From NCBI RefSeq assembly GCF_026711005.1, contig NZ_JAPPVJ010000001.1:186001-250000 (forward strand): a stretch of DNA of 64,000 nucleotides. The letters run 5' to 3'. Position 1 is the first letter of the stretch. Each line of letters starts with the position of its first letter. The stretch is from Sphingobacterium sp. UT-1RO-CII-1 (GTDB lineage: Bacteria > Bacteroidota > Bacteroidia > Sphingobacteriales > Sphingobacteriaceae). The position numbers were made by a program, and so were the translations under genes. The notes beneath the pieces are model-generated. The model had not been told where the DNA came from, ran no database searches, and worked only from the letters and a program-made list of their open reading frames with translations. Of this stretch, positions 27,536 to 37,616 are shown one piece after another.

Positions 27536-27641
27536 TAATCAATGGTTAATAAGAGATTACATTTTTAATTGTCTTTTCATAATTTAGGTTTATAATTGGT
27601 TAGTAGCAAACCCTGGCGCCCATCGTCAGGGTTTTGTTTTT
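27536..27641 (+). ncRNA. Candidate small RNA, about 105 nt
   Basis: Between a perfect promoter and a terminator lies a unit with no usable reading frame. A 9-bp hairpin, AATGTAATC (27532-27540) with GATTACATT (27555-27563), is at the 5' end. The 3' end is a terminator, AAACCCTG (27608-27615) with CAGGGTTT (27627-27634), followed by a T-rich tail on the plus strand only. The tail orientation excludes it as the terminator of the minus-strand DUF3472 gene. A trans-acting RNA or a leaderless orphan transcript is likely; the function is unknown. Confidence 0.6.
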
Positions 27642-27655
27642 ATAACAACTATATT

Positions 27656-28963
27656 TTACATAGGTAACTTACTCACATCTAATGATGGTTTTACACCTTT
27701 AACCTTCCTTTTGAAACTCGTTCCTATAGGAGTATAATCTTCGAAAAAACCACAATTTTGCAAATAAAACCCACTGCCTAAAGCTCCTCCTTTATAATCC
27801 ATTCTATATCCAACAGAAGCCGTCGCATCAGCAGTGAACTTTGCCTTTGCACATTCATACCAATTCCCATTCACATCTCGTACCCACTGATCCTTGAACA
27901 GAACTTTTCGTTGAACATCTCCTTGATTTGGCAGGAAGTTTTCTAAAAAAGAATGAAACCTTTTTAGATAGGTTGTAGTCTTAGGTCTTAGAAATTGAGC
28001 TATTAACTTCCATTCTCCACTTTCTTCAGCAAAGAACCAAGCTGTATACTCTGTATACTCTTTCTCGACAGGTCTCCCTCTTAAAAGAAACTTATAAGTA
28101 TTCCCAGCTTTCCAATCGTACCTTAAAAAGGACTGTCCGCCAGATCCCTCGTTTCCAAATTCTCCTGTATTAACTCCCTCTCCCTTTTTAGTCAATATAA
28201 TTTTTTCTTCATCAGGTATTTCATTTGGATTATCAGTATGAAAAGGGCTCCAAACAGAGAATAAGACCCGTCTTTCCGTAAGACTATTCACCTGCATACC
28301 AAAATACCCTTCTGCAAAACCATTTGCCATATAATATGAACCTACTACATCCTCTCCAGTAGGGACAGTAATTTCATTATAATAATACTCTATATTCTCT
28401 TGTGTAGGTATTTCATAAGCTAAGTGCACAGAAGGTCCCCTTCTACCCCAGTAGAAAAAGTTCCCATCATTGTTTTGCACATAGTTTAGACTGCTTAAGA
28501 TAGACTTCTCTCCAGCTAACTTATAAGACTTCACTTCGGGTCCTATGTCTCCATTAGACACTTTAAGTTCTATCTTAACATATCCAGTATCTCGCACTTC
28601 TAACTTACCAACATATACACTTTTATTACTACTCTCTGCCAATACAGACACTTTAAACCGCTGTTCTTTATGTGAAACTAATAAAGAGGCTGGCTGCGCT
28701 ACATTACCCAACATCAAAGACAGATTTACTGAACCTATATTTTTAAAACGTACATATGTATAAAAAGATCCAGAGCTAAATCCAGATTTAATGCCATTTT
28801 GATCGGTTAAATAATTATTCTCATTTGGCTTTTGCCAAGTATTACCTGATATAGGCAAAATAATCTCATGACTAGCAACCTGTGATTGTGCATATGAAGA
28901 AGTAAAGAATTGAGGTATCAACAAGATACCCATTAACAGTTTTAAAAAAAATTTAATCATCAT
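27656..28963 (-). CDS. DUF3472 domain exported protein
   Basis: A 435-residue exported protein with a signal peptide (about 1-25, ending SYAQ). The N-terminal third resembles the DUF5077 beta-sandwich seen before DUF3472. The DUF3472 core contains the block GGQSFLRYDWKAGNTYKFL and, further on, YTAWFFAEESGEWKLIAQF. Such proteins are found in Bacteroidota near glycan-degradation genes and may bind carbohydrate; the function is not established. Here it stands alone, and neighbours give no clue. Confidence 0.85.
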   Translation of the reverse strand: MMIKFFLKLLMGILLIPQFFTSSYAQSQVASHEIILPISGNTWQKPNENNYLTDQNGIKSGFSSGSFYTYVRFKNIGSVNLSLMLGNVAQPASLLVSHKEQRFKVSVLAESSNKSVYVGKLEVRDTGYVKIELKVSNGDIGPEVKSYKLAGEKSILSSLNYVQNNDGNFFYWGRRGPSVHLAYEIPTQENIEYYYNEITVPTGEDVVGSYYMANGFAEGYFGMQVNSLTERRVLFSVWSPFHTDNPNEIPDEEKIILTKKGEGVNTGEFGNEGSGGQSFLRYDWKAGNTYKFLLRGRPVEKEYTEYTAWFFAEESGEWKLIAQFLRPKTTTYLKRFHSFLENFLPNQGDVQRKVLFKDQWVRDVNGNWYECAKAKFTADATASVGYRMDYKGGALGSGFYLQNCGFFEDYTPIGTSFKRKVKGVKPSLDVSKLPM

Positions 28964-28994
28964 TATTTAATTGTTTTCTTTCTTAAAAGTAAGA

Positions 28995-29019
28995 AACCGA
29001 TTAGCTCTGCTAATCGGTT
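28995..29019 (-). terminator. Terminator of floA
   Basis: An 11-bp stem (28995-29005 with 29009-29019), 3-base loop, downstream of floA on the minus strand and followed there by a T-rich stretch. Confidence 0.8.
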
Positions 29020-29043
29020 CTCTATTTTTCAACTTTCCTATTT

Positions 29044-30024
29044 TTAGGAGCTTTTAGACGGGCCGCTAGGTTTAGAAATTGAAGACCTCATATCAGTATC
29101 CGCTTGTATATTCTGCATTTTATAATAATCCATAATACCTAGATTACCATTTTTAAATGCTTCTGCCATAGCCAGAGGCACTTGTGATTCAGCTTCAATG
29201 ACCTTAGCTCTTGCTTCCTGTGCCTTAGCTTTCATCTCCTGTTCACTTGCTACAGCCATTGCTCTACGCTCTTCAGCTCTTGCGTTAGCAACCTTTAAAT
29301 CAGCCTCAGCCTGATCTGTCTGCAATTTTGCGCCGACATTTTCTCCAATGTCAATATCTGCAATATCAATAGACAAAATTTCAAATGCCGTACCCGAGTC
29401 TAGCCCTTTAGCCAAGACGGTTTTAGATATACGGTCTGGGTTTTCTAATACTTCCTTATGATCTTTAGCAGAACCGATAGTTGTTACAATTCCCTCACCT
29501 ACCCGAGCTAATATTGTTTCTTCCCCAGCTCCTCCAACTAACTGGTTAATGTTAGCACGAACCGTAACTCGCGCTTTCGCAATTAACTGAATTCCATCCT
29601 TTGCAACAGCTGCAACGGCAGGGGTATTGATAACCTGAGGATTTACAGACAACTGTACAGCATCAAAAACATCACGACCAGCAAGATCAATAGCTGTCGC
29701 TAACTTAAAGTCCAAAGGTATATTAGCCTTATCTGCAGAAATTAATGCTTTTATGACCCTATTTACATTTCCTCCTGCCAAATAATGTGTTTCGATCTCG
29801 TTCGTGGAGATTTTAAGGCCTGCTTTAGTGGATATAATCATAGCATTAGATACTAAGGCTGGAGGAACTTTACGCAAACGCATTAAAACCAAGTTTAAAA
29901 GACTAATCTTGACATTCGATAACTGCGCCGTAAACCATAGATTCACTGGAAGCAAATAAAGAAGTAAGAAAAACGCTATAACACTCCCAACGATTATTAA
30001 AATTAAACTGATTCCTGGTTCCAT
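29044..30024 (-). CDS. floA: Flotillin-like protein FloA
   Basis: A 326-residue membrane-scaffold protein of the FloA (UPF0365) family. An N-terminal membrane hairpin or segment (about 5-30) precedes an SPFH domain ([31 protein letters not shown]) and a C-terminal coiled coil (about 230-290) rich in Ala, Glu and Gln. FloA proteins cluster in the inner membrane as functional microdomains. The usual NfeD partner gene is not upstream. The C-terminal tail ([13 protein letters not shown]) is low complexity. Confidence 0.94.
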   Translation of the reverse strand: MEPGISLILIIVGSVIAFFLLLYLLPVNLWFTAQLSNVKISLLNLVLMRLRKVPPALVSNAMIISTKAGLKISTNEIETHYLAGGNVNRVIKALISADKANIPLDFKLATAIDLAGRDVFDAVQLSVNPQVINTPAVAAVAKDGIQLIAKARVTVRANINQLVGGAGEETILARVGEGIVTTIGSAKDHKEVLENPDRISKTVLAKGLDSGTAFEILSIDIADIDIGENVGAKLQTDQAEADLKVANARAEERRAMAVASEQEMKAKAQEARAKVIEAESQVPLAMAEAFKNGNLGIMDYYKMQNIQADTDMRSSISKPSGPSKSS

Positions 30025-30481
30025 ATATTATTCAATAATTAAGTTTTTGACAGACCCTATTAATTTCATTAAAGGTATTGTTTTAATTTTAAAAAAGCAT
30101 TTTCTATATCAAAAAACTAAGAAGAATGATCGGAATCTTCAAATAATCACTCCAAATATAATACTGCCCCTATCCCTACCTCTTTTCCCCATAGACTATA
30201 AGTAGTTCATCTCATAGAAATTATGAAGGATTAATATTTTCAAACCACATACAGATAGATCTTACAATTTAGCAAAGTTGGCTACATTTCATTCAAAGTG
30301 AGTCTACTTAACATTTTTCTACTTTCACGATTATTGTTTAATTAATTTAATGGCTAATTTTACACGCATTGATTAAAAGCTCTTTGTAAACAACATATTT
30401 TTCAAATAGCATTAAGCATTCTCAAAAGATGATACTGTATAATAAGCAGATCGGTAAAGTTAAAACAAACAATATAACCAC
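30025..30481. other. 457-base gap between floA and the kinase cassette
   Basis: A/T-rich divergent promoter region. I found no ORF with coding character and no long inverted repeat. Weak -7-like sequences occur near 30355, but none has a matching -33 element. Confidence 0.4.
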
Positions 30482-33400
30482 ATGAAGAAAGAAACTATAC
30501 TAAAATGGCAATTATTTATAGGGGTTTCAATTTCATACCTCATTATTATCATCACAACACTATACTTATTTAACATATTTACAGATAAAGTAACTGCCAT
30601 TAGAGGTGCTACAGAAGCTGCAGAAAATGAGATAAGAAAAATCATTGATATTGATAAAAAAATAACGGAAGCACCAAAGTATATTGGTGAGGTCCAATCA
30701 TACACTAACATCAGGACAGACGTTCTATCTAACCTAGATGAGTTTAAAACCTCTTATTCAGAAAATCAAAAAATTCAAGCTCAAATTGACTCCTTAAAAA
30801 TTTCTATTGAGCAGCTTTTCAATTTAATTTCCAATACCCAACAACAATCGCACATTCCTAAGGAAACATTTACTTCTTTATTAAGTATAAATGACCAAAT
30901 TACCACTTTACGATTTGACTTAGCAGACGAAAGGAAGATTTCCACAGCAAAACTTTACAACTCATTAAACGACCTTAAAACAATTGCGTACTTCACTATA
31001 GGCATCCCTTTGCTATTCCTACTTTTTATTTTCAATAGGATACTAAAAGTTATGAAGGAATTGGGGCGCCGATCCAAACAGACACATGAGCTTAATAAAG
31101 AAATAAAAGATGTACAAAAAGATATCGAAATTGCAAATTGGATCTTGAAAGAATCTGCTTTGTTAAACGACGCTATAAATGGACAAGACAATGAAGATCG
31201 AATAGCGGAAATCAGTTTTGATCATATTAACAACGCCTTAAATTTCCATGCTGGTTCTTTTTATATAAAAAAAGCCGAATCAAAAGAGTATCATCTAAAG
31301 AAATCTATTGGTATAGACCCAAGCCACAAACCCTTGTCACTTTTTATCGAAGGAGAGTCCTTACTCGGGAAAGTCTGTACCGACCAAGATGTTCATATAA
31401 TTGACTCAAATATCAATGCTAACATTTCCTCCTCAACTTCTTTGACTCATAATACAATAAACACTATTATCATATACCCCTTAGTCAATGAAAATAAAAC
31501 ATACGGTGTTTTAGAGATTGGAGGTAACTACGCGACAAAAGATTTAGACCGCATTACCCGCTACCTAAGGCGTGTTACTCGTACTATGGCAATGACTATC
31601 AAGTTTGCCCAAAACCATACGCTAGTCGAACGATTACTAGAAGAGACTCAACAACAGACTGAAGAACTAGAAGCTCAACAAGAAGAGTTACGCATAACAA
31701 ACGAAGAGTTGGTCTACAAAACGAACTTGCTTGAAACGTCTGAAGAAGAATTGCGTGTTCAACAAGAAGAATTACATAACAGTAACGAAGAACTCAAGGA
31801 AAAAGCCGAACAACTAGAATCTCGTAATATCGAATTAAGAAATGCACAAAAAGTTGTAGAAGAAAAAATACAGGAAGTTAAACTAGAAAGTAAGTACAAG
31901 TCAGAGTTTTTAGCTAATATGAGTCATGAACTTAGGACCCCACTCAATAGCATACTAATATTAGCGCGCTTATTAAAAGACAACAAAGTAAATAACCTAA
32001 CTAAAGAGCAAATTAAGTATGCTTCAGTTATTTATAGTGCCGGAGGAGATCTGCTACAGCTTATTAACGAGCTCCTTGATCTTGCAAAAATAGAATCTGG
32101 CAAAGTAGAACTTAACTATGAACATATACAATTACAAAACTTTGTCCGCAATCTTGAAAGCCTGTTTAGCCCCACTGCAGAAGAAAAACAAATAGATTTT
32201 CGATGTTTAATAAATCCAAGTGCACCTGAGACATTTCTATGCGATGAAAATCGCATAGAACAAGTCTTAAAGAATTTTTTATCCAATGCACTAAAATTTA
32301 CAAATACAAATGGGACTGTCACACTTGAAGTGAAAGCAGATATTGATAACATTAAGTTTGTTGTTGAAGATAATGGCAAGGGTATTTCCCCAGAAAAACA
32401 ATTATTAATATTCGATGCTTTCCGTCAAGAAGATGGTTCGACAAGCAGAAAATATGGAGGAACTGGGTTGGGATTATCCATTAGTAAAGAAATAGCTTCT
32501 TTACTTGGGGGAAGAATAACACTAAAAAGTACATTGGGAAAAGGTAGCACTTTTACTTTAATTATTCCTAATACCCAAAAACAAATTTCGGAAATAGAAA
32601 ATAATAAAATTAATCTTGCAACTCAAGTTGTAAGCCCCCCCCTAATTAAAAAGCCTTCAATAGCAATTGAAAATGATAAATCAATGACTTCTGATCGTCA
32701 CCTATTAATTATTGAAGATGATATTAAGTTTGCAGATATACTTAAAGATTTTGCTGAACAATATAAATTCACAGTAAGTATCGCTAACGATGGTGCCGAA
32801 GGTATAAAAAAAGCTCAAGAAGAGAAGCCTGATGCTATCATTTTGGACGTTATGCTTCCTATCTCAGATGGATGGGAAGTTTTACGTACCCTAAAAGAAA
32901 ACGAAAAAACGCAGCATATTCCTATACATATGATGTCAGCTGCAGATTTTAAACAAAAAGATTTTATAGAACACGGCGCTATCGGTTTTTTATCAAAACC
33001 CATTACAGAAGAAACTTTAAAAAAAGCATTTGAGAACATTAATCTAAATATTGACAAAGGAGTCAAAAAGATCCTACTCGTTGAGGATCAAGAGTTCCAG
33101 AGCGAGATAATTAAAAATGCCTTTGCAGAACAAAACATTAATGTATTACAAGCTTTCTCTGCACAATCAGCACTTGATAAACTTACACATGAAAGCAATA
33201 TAGACTGTATAATACTGGACATTAAGCTACCAGATGAAGACGGACTAGATACTCTAGACAAGATAAAGTCAATCCCCGAACATCAAGACACTCCTATTAT
33301 TATTAATACTGCGTACGACCTTTCCAAACAGCAAATAGACCGCATAACACAGCACACAAAGGCGATGATTCTAAAATCAAGTAAAAGTAATAGTCGTTTA

Positions 33401-33877
33401 ATCGATGAGGCAACCTTATTTCTTAATAAAATTAGTTCAAAAGACTACTCACCGATTAAAAATATCAAAAAATTAGCTCCCGCAACAAACGCTAAAGATA
33501 GCCTTTCTGGCAAAAAAGTACTAGTTGCAGATGACGACATGCGGAATATTTTTGCTCTTACGACAACTTTACAAAGCTTAGGTATGCAAGTAGAAATCGC
33601 TAATAATGGACTAGAAGCTTTAAAAATAATAGATGATCCAAATAGTAAAATAGAGATTGTGCTGATGGATATCATGATGCCCGAGATGGATGGATATGAA
33701 GCGATTCACGAAATCAGAAAAAACAAAAGAAACGCACAGCTTCCTATAATTGCAGTTACTGCAAAGGCAATGAAAGGCGACCGAGAAAAATCGATAAAAA
33801 TAGGAGCCAACGATTATATAAGTAAACCAATAGATATTGATAAATTAATTTCTTTACTTCGAGTATGGCTAAGTTAA
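30482..33877 (+). CDS. Hybrid sensor histidine kinase with three receiver domains
   Basis: A 1131-residue membrane sensor kinase. Two membrane segments (about 10-32 and 163-182) frame a periplasmic, mostly helical sensor region. Next come a GAF domain (about 225-385), a long coiled coil (about 385-475), HisKA with H482 in NMSHELRTPLNS, and an HATPase with DNGKGI and GGTGLGLSI. Three receiver domains follow (about 740-855, 862-975, 1011-1125) with phospho-acceptors D789, D913 and D1063. The cheR-like gene overlaps its end by 13 bases. Signal and output are unknown. Confidence 0.92.
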   Translation: MKKETILKWQLFIGVSISYLIIIITTLYLFNIFTDKVTAIRGATEAAENEIRKIIDIDKKITEAPKYIGEVQSYTNIRTDVLSNLDEFKTSYSENQKIQAQIDSLKISIEQLFNLISNTQQQSHIPKETFTSLLSINDQITTLRFDLADERKISTAKLYNSLNDLKTIAYFTIGIPLLFLLFIFNRILKVMKELGRRSKQTHELNKEIKDVQKDIEIANWILKESALLNDAINGQDNEDRIAEISFDHINNALNFHAGSFYIKKAESKEYHLKKSIGIDPSHKPLSLFIEGESLLGKVCTDQDVHIIDSNINANISSSTSLTHNTINTIIIYPLVNENKTYGVLEIGGNYATKDLDRITRYLRRVTRTMAMTIKFAQNHTLVERLLEETQQQTEELEAQQEELRITNEELVYKTNLLETSEEELRVQQEELHNSNEELKEKAEQLESRNIELRNAQKVVEEKIQEVKLESKYKSEFLANMSHELRTPLNSILILARLLKDNKVNNLTKEQIKYASVIYSAGGDLLQLINELLDLAKIESGKVELNYEHIQLQNFVRNLESLFSPTAEEKQIDFRCLINPSAPETFLCDENRIEQVLKNFLSNALKFTNTNGTVTLEVKADIDNIKFVVEDNGKGISPEKQLLIFDAFRQEDGSTSRKYGGTGLGLSISKEIASLLGGRITLKSTLGKGSTFTLIIPNTQKQISEIENNKINLATQVVSPPLIKKPSIAIENDKSMTSDRHLLIIEDDIKFADILKDFAEQYKFTVSIANDGAEGIKKAQEEKPDAIILDVMLPISDGWEVLRTLKENEKTQHIPIHMMSAADFKQKDFIEHGAIGFLSKPITEETLKKAFENINLNIDKGVKKILLVEDQEFQSEIIKNAFAEQNINVLQAFSAQSALDKLTHESNIDCIILDIKLPDEDGLDTLDKIKSIPEHQDTPIIINTAYDLSKQQIDRITQHTKAMILKSSKSNSRLIDEATLFLNKISSKDYSPIKNIKKLAPATNAKDSLSGKKVLVADDDMRNIFALTTTLQSLGMQVEIANNGLEALKIIDDPNSKIEIVLMDIMMPEMDGYEAIHEIRKNKRNAQLPIIAVTAKAMKGDREKSIKIGANDYISKPIDIDKLISLLRVWLS

Positions 33878-34695
33878 ATACATCTTATATAACATTTGAA
33901 GAACTTGAAGAGGTAGTAACACTCCTTAAAAATATTTCTGATTTTGATTTAAGAGGCTACACAAAATCCTCTTTAAAGCGGCGAATTCAGCGCATTTTAG
34001 ATCTACAAGGAATGGATATCGTTGATTTAAAAAATGCTATAACAAACATCGATGGGTTTCAAAACTTCTTAATGAATGAGGTGACGGTAAATGTTACAGA
34101 GATGTTCCGAGACCCTCAATATTTCGCAATGCTACGCCAAGAGGTTTTCCCTTACCTTGCAACCTATCCACGTCTAAAAATATGGAGTGCAGGCTGCTCT
34201 ACAGGGCAAGAAGTATACTCATTAGCTATTCTACTAGAAGAAAGCAATTTATACGAACGAAGTTTTATATATGGTACTGACATCAATAACCAAGTAATAG
34301 AAACAGCAAAAAAGGGAATCTATCCCGTTAAAAAACTAAAGTTATATTCAGAAAATTACCACGCAACAAACGCTCCACATAGCCTCGCTGATTATTATAC
34401 TGCGATGTACGAGAATGCTATATTCAACCAGAAAATTCGTAACAATATTCTTTTCTCACAACACAATTTAGCTACCGATTCTGCCTTTAACGAATTTCAG
34501 CTCATATCCTGTCGCAACGTGCTGATCTATTTTGATATAGAACTACAAAAAAAAGTATTTGATTTATTTTATGAATCATTAAGTGAGTTTGGCTTTTTAT
34601 GTTTAGGAGCTAAAGAATCTCTAAGTCACCATAACATCATGTCAAAGTTTAAAATCATCAATAAAGAGTTTAACATTTATCAAAAAATTAAGTAA
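33865..34695 (+). CDS. CheR-type protein-glutamate methyltransferase
   Basis: A 276-residue methyltransferase. A CheR N-terminal domain (about 10-75) is followed by the conserved VTEMFRDP region, the SAM-binding motif SAGCSTGQEVYSLA (108-121) and SCRNVLIYFD (near 215). CheR methylates glutamates of chemoreceptors, but no receptor or flagellar gene is present. It overlaps the kinase gene by 13 bases and the CheB-like gene by 1, so it is part of a stand-alone signalling module. The target protein is unknown; the kinase coiled coil is a possible one. Confidence 0.9.
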   Translation: MAKLNTSYITFEELEEVVTLLKNISDFDLRGYTKSSLKRRIQRILDLQGMDIVDLKNAITNIDGFQNFLMNEVTVNVTEMFRDPQYFAMLRQEVFPYLATYPRLKIWSAGCSTGQEVYSLAILLEESNLYERSFIYGTDINNQVIETAKKGIYPVKKLKLYSENYHATNAPHSLADYYTAMYENAIFNQKIRNNILFSQHNLATDSAFNEFQLISCRNVLIYFDIELQKKVFDLFYESLSEFGFLCLGAKESLSHHNIMSKFKIINKEFNIYQKIK

Positions 34696-35261
34696 TGCTA
34701 CCGGCCGAGAATATTATTTTAATTGGAGGAAGTGCTGGTTCATATAACCTTATTTTAAGTTGTATAGAATCATTACCTTCTGTTTTCTCCGCTGCAATTA
34801 TAATCGTAATTCATCGTAACCCTAAATTCATAACAAAGATTGAAGAAACACTAACAGTACGTTTAAAGCGTTCGGTTTTAACAGCACGTGATAAAGCCAT
34901 AATATTACCTAATAATATATATTTTGCAACAGCTGGCTATCACTTACTAATAGAACCAAACAAAACATTTTGCCTAGATCAATCTGAACCTGTGCAATTT
35001 TCTCGTCCCTCGATAGATGTACTTTTTGAATCAGCTGCGGATGCTTATACAGATAAATGCACAGCGATTTTATTGTCTGGTGCAAATCGAGATGGAACAG
35101 ATGGCCTACAACACGTCTACCACATGGGAGGAGAAATATACATACAGTCTCCAGCGGAGGCTTTGATGTCAACGATGCCTGAAAGCGCAATAGCTGGAAA
35201 TCAAAACGCTAAAATTTGGAAAAACGAACAAATCATTTCTTTTTTCCAAAAATTAAAATAA
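34695..35261 (+). CDS. CheB-type methylesterase domain protein
   Basis: A 188-residue protein with only the catalytic CheB methylesterase domain; the usual N-terminal receiver is missing. The catalytic triad is visible: Ser13 in GGSAGS, His40 in VIHRN, Asp133 in GANRDGTDG. It would remove methyl esters added by the neighbouring CheR. Regulation must come from the adjacent hybrid kinases rather than from an attached receiver. It starts in a TAATG overlap with cheR, and the next gene begins directly after its stop. Confidence 0.9.
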   Translation: MLPAENIILIGGSAGSYNLILSCIESLPSVFSAAIIIVIHRNPKFITKIEETLTVRLKRSVLTARDKAIILPNNIYFATAGYHLLIEPNKTFCLDQSEPVQFSRPSIDVLFESAADAYTDKCTAILLSGANRDGTDGLQHVYHMGGEIYIQSPAEALMSTMPESAIAGNQNAKIWKNEQIISFFQKLK

Positions 35262-36881
35262 ATGATTATGAAAAATATCAACTTATTAATATTAGATGAT
35301 AAAGAAGAAAACATAATTAGTTTATCAGCTTTACTTTCCGAAGTAGAGCATATTAACATTATAAGTTCAACTGATCCGAACGAAGCATTAAAAATATGTT
35401 GGAAGAATGATATATCTATCGCTCTAGTTGATGTGCAAATGCCCGATATAGACGGGTTTGAATTCGTTTCTATTTTAAAATCAAACCCTAAAACAAGTCA
35501 CGTCATAGCCATTATGGTTACTGCTATTTCTAAGGAGGACAAATATTTACTTCAAGGCTTAGAAAGTGGTGCTGTTGATTATCTATACAAGCCTTTAAAT
35601 CCTGAAATTACTATTGCTAAAGTTAGCTCCTTTGTCAAACAGGTGCATAACCAAGAGGAAATAAAACAAAAAAACATAGCACTAGAAGAGTCAAAAGCTC
35701 AACTCATCAAAGCAAAGGAAGAAGCAGAAGAAGCCCGAAAATCTAAAGAGATCTTTCTTGCTAATATGAGCCATGAAATACGTACACCAATAAACGGTAT
35801 TATTGGAATTATACACATGTTTAAAAACTCTACACTAAATGAAGAGCAAAAAAGTTGGGTAAATAGACTAGAAGACGCCTCTAACTCTCTTCTCCTCATC
35901 ATTAATGACGTACTTGACATTTCAAAAATTGATTCCGGCATGATGAAGGTTGAAAAAGAAAACTTCTCTTTGCACAAAAAATTAGAAGACATATGTAATT
36001 TATTCAAAATAAAAGCTTTAGACAAGAATCTGAAGTTTGAAATAGAAATTGACCCAGACTTACCAGAGTATATACAAAGCGACCCTTTACGCTTACAACA
36101 AATAATCAATAATTTTATTTCTAATAGTCTAAAATTTACCGATGAAGGAAAAATAATCTTTCAAGCCAAGGTTGTTGAGAAGCTCAAAAATTCTACCAGA
36201 ATAAAATTTTCTGTGATTGATACTGGTATAGGTATTAAACCGGAATCTGTTGAAAAAATATTTCTTGCATTTGAACAGGGAGACGATGGAATTACAAAAA
36301 AATTCGGCGGCACAGGGCTAGGATTAGCTATTGTAAAACGTTTAGCAGATCTATTAAAAGGAGAAATATTTGCAGAAAGTGTTTACGGACAAGGTTCCCG
36401 TTTTTGTTTTATGGCTGAGTTTGAAAATGGATTACAACCAACTTCCGATAAAAACATTAATAAGAAAAACATTTCTCAATTAACCAGACTAAATAACACC
36501 GTTGTATTAGTAGCAGAAGATAACGATTTAAATAGCTTTATGCTCAGCCATATTTTAGAATCGTGGGGTTGCCAAGTCGATATCGTAAAAAATGGTAGAC
36601 AAGCTGTCGAGCATATAAACATTAAAGACTATAGTCTTATTATGATGGACACACATATGCCCATCATGTCAGGTTTTGAAGCCATAAAAGAAATCCGAAA
36701 TCATCCTGACGCAGTAAAAGCCGCAGTTCCAATCATCACAATATCCGCTTCCGTTCTTGACTATGAACAACAGTCTGCTTATGAAGCTGGTGCCGACTCT
36801 GTCATAAGAAAACCTTTTGACCCGAATGAGCTTCACGATAAAATAAGTCAGCTTATTGACACAAAAAATGTAATATATTGA
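35262..36881 (+). CDS. Hybrid kinase: receiver - HisKA - HATPase - receiver
   Basis: A 539-residue cytoplasmic kinase without membrane segments. An N-terminal receiver (about 6-125, phospho-acceptor Asp57 in LVDVQMPD) is followed by a short coiled coil, HisKA with His171 (NMSHEIRTP), an HATPase with DTGIGI and GGTGLGLAI, and a C-terminal receiver (about 415-530, DTHMPIMSGFE). It starts directly after the CheB-like stop codon; an ATG at 35268 is an alternative start. It probably relays signals from the large kinase upstream. Confidence 0.92.
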   Translation: MIMKNINLLILDDKEENIISLSALLSEVEHINIISSTDPNEALKICWKNDISIALVDVQMPDIDGFEFVSILKSNPKTSHVIAIMVTAISKEDKYLLQGLESGAVDYLYKPLNPEITIAKVSSFVKQVHNQEEIKQKNIALEESKAQLIKAKEEAEEARKSKEIFLANMSHEIRTPINGIIGIIHMFKNSTLNEEQKSWVNRLEDASNSLLLIINDVLDISKIDSGMMKVEKENFSLHKKLEDICNLFKIKALDKNLKFEIEIDPDLPEYIQSDPLRLQQIINNFISNSLKFTDEGKIIFQAKVVEKLKNSTRIKFSVIDTGIGIKPESVEKIFLAFEQGDDGITKKFGGTGLGLAIVKRLADLLKGEIFAESVYGQGSRFCFMAEFENGLQPTSDKNINKKNISQLTRLNNTVVLVAEDNDLNSFMLSHILESWGCQVDIVKNGRQAVEHINIKDYSLIMMDTHMPIMSGFEAIKEIRNHPDAVKAAVPIITISASVLDYEQQSAYEAGADSVIRKPFDPNELHDKISQLIDTKNVIY

Positions 36882-36906
36882 TTCTTAAATAATATTCTTA
36901 AATTTG
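36878..36906 (+). promoter_or_regulatory. Promoter of the azurin gene
   Basis: TTG (36878-36880, overlapping the kinase stop), 18 bases, TAAATTTG (36899-36906), a perfect TAnnTTTG. It lets azurin be expressed apart from the kinase operon. Confidence 0.6.
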
Positions 36907-36934
36907 TCAGAAGCATAAAATATCAAATTTTAAT

Positions 36935-37468
36935 ATGAAAAAGTTATTCATTGTACCGGCAATTGCACTAGCATTGTCATTTACTGCGTGCGGAGGTTCT
37001 GAAAACAAAACAGAAACCACTGCCACTCAAGAAACTACAACATCTGTAGAAGAAGCTCCAGCTGAGACTGTTCCAGGTATTGAAAATGTAGAATTATCAA
37101 ACACAATCGTCGTTGAAGGTAACGATCAGATGAAGTTTAACACAGAGTTATTACGTGTTAAAGCGGGAGAAGCAGTTGAGTTAACTCTGAAAAATGTAGG
37201 TTCTCTACCAAAAGAATCTATGGGGCATAACTTCGTAGTTCTTAAATCAGATGTTGATGTTGCAACATTTGCAAGTGAAGCAACTGCTGCGTCTGATAAT
37301 GAATATATACCTAAAACTTCCCTTTCATCAATCGTAGCACACACAAAGCTTTTAGGACCAGCTGAAGAAGATAAAATCACCTTTACCTTAGAGAAAGGTG
37401 TTTACACATTTATCTGTAGTTTTCCGGGTCACTACGGTTTAATGCAAGGTAAAATCGTTGCCGAATAA
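36935..37468 (+). CDS. Azurin-type blue copper lipoprotein
   Basis: A 177-residue lipoprotein with lipobox SFTACG (Cys19), a Thr/Glu-rich linker (about 22-50) and a C-terminal cupredoxin domain. The type 1 copper ligands are all present: His98 (GHNF), Cys161 (FICSF), His166 (PGHYG) and Met170 (GLMQG). It is likely a membrane-anchored periplasmic electron carrier, for example to a peroxidase or oxidase encoded elsewhere. It has its own promoter and terminator. Its position after the signalling cassette may be chance. Confidence 0.93.
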   Translation: MKKLFIVPAIALALSFTACGGSENKTETTATQETTTSVEEAPAETVPGIENVELSNTIVVEGNDQMKFNTELLRVKAGEAVELTLKNVGSLPKESMGHNFVVLKSDVDVATFASEATAASDNEYIPKTSLSSIVAHTKLLGPAEEDKITFTLEKGVYTFICSFPGHYGLMQGKIVAE

Positions 37469-37489
37469 GTCTCCTTATATAAAAAAAAC

Positions 37490-37524
37490 AAAGGCACTTC
37501 TTTTAATAAAGAGTGCCTTTTTTT
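37490..37524 (+). terminator. Terminator after azurin
   Basis: AAAGGCACT (37490-37498) pairs with AGTGCCTTT (37512-37520), followed by T residues. Confidence 0.85.
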
Positions 37525-37583
37525 AATAAAAAGACACTCAGAGCTTTTTACATCTTAAATACAAATAAATATATTATATTAAT

Positions 37584-37591
37584 TAACTTTG
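37584..37591 (+). promoter_or_regulatory. -7 element of the first lpd gene
   Basis: TAACTTTG, a perfect TAnnTTTG, 25 bases before the ATG at 37617. No TTG at the expected upstream spacing. Confidence 0.45.
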
Positions 37592-37616
37592 ATCTAGGAA
37601 CATTAAAACTTTATTT

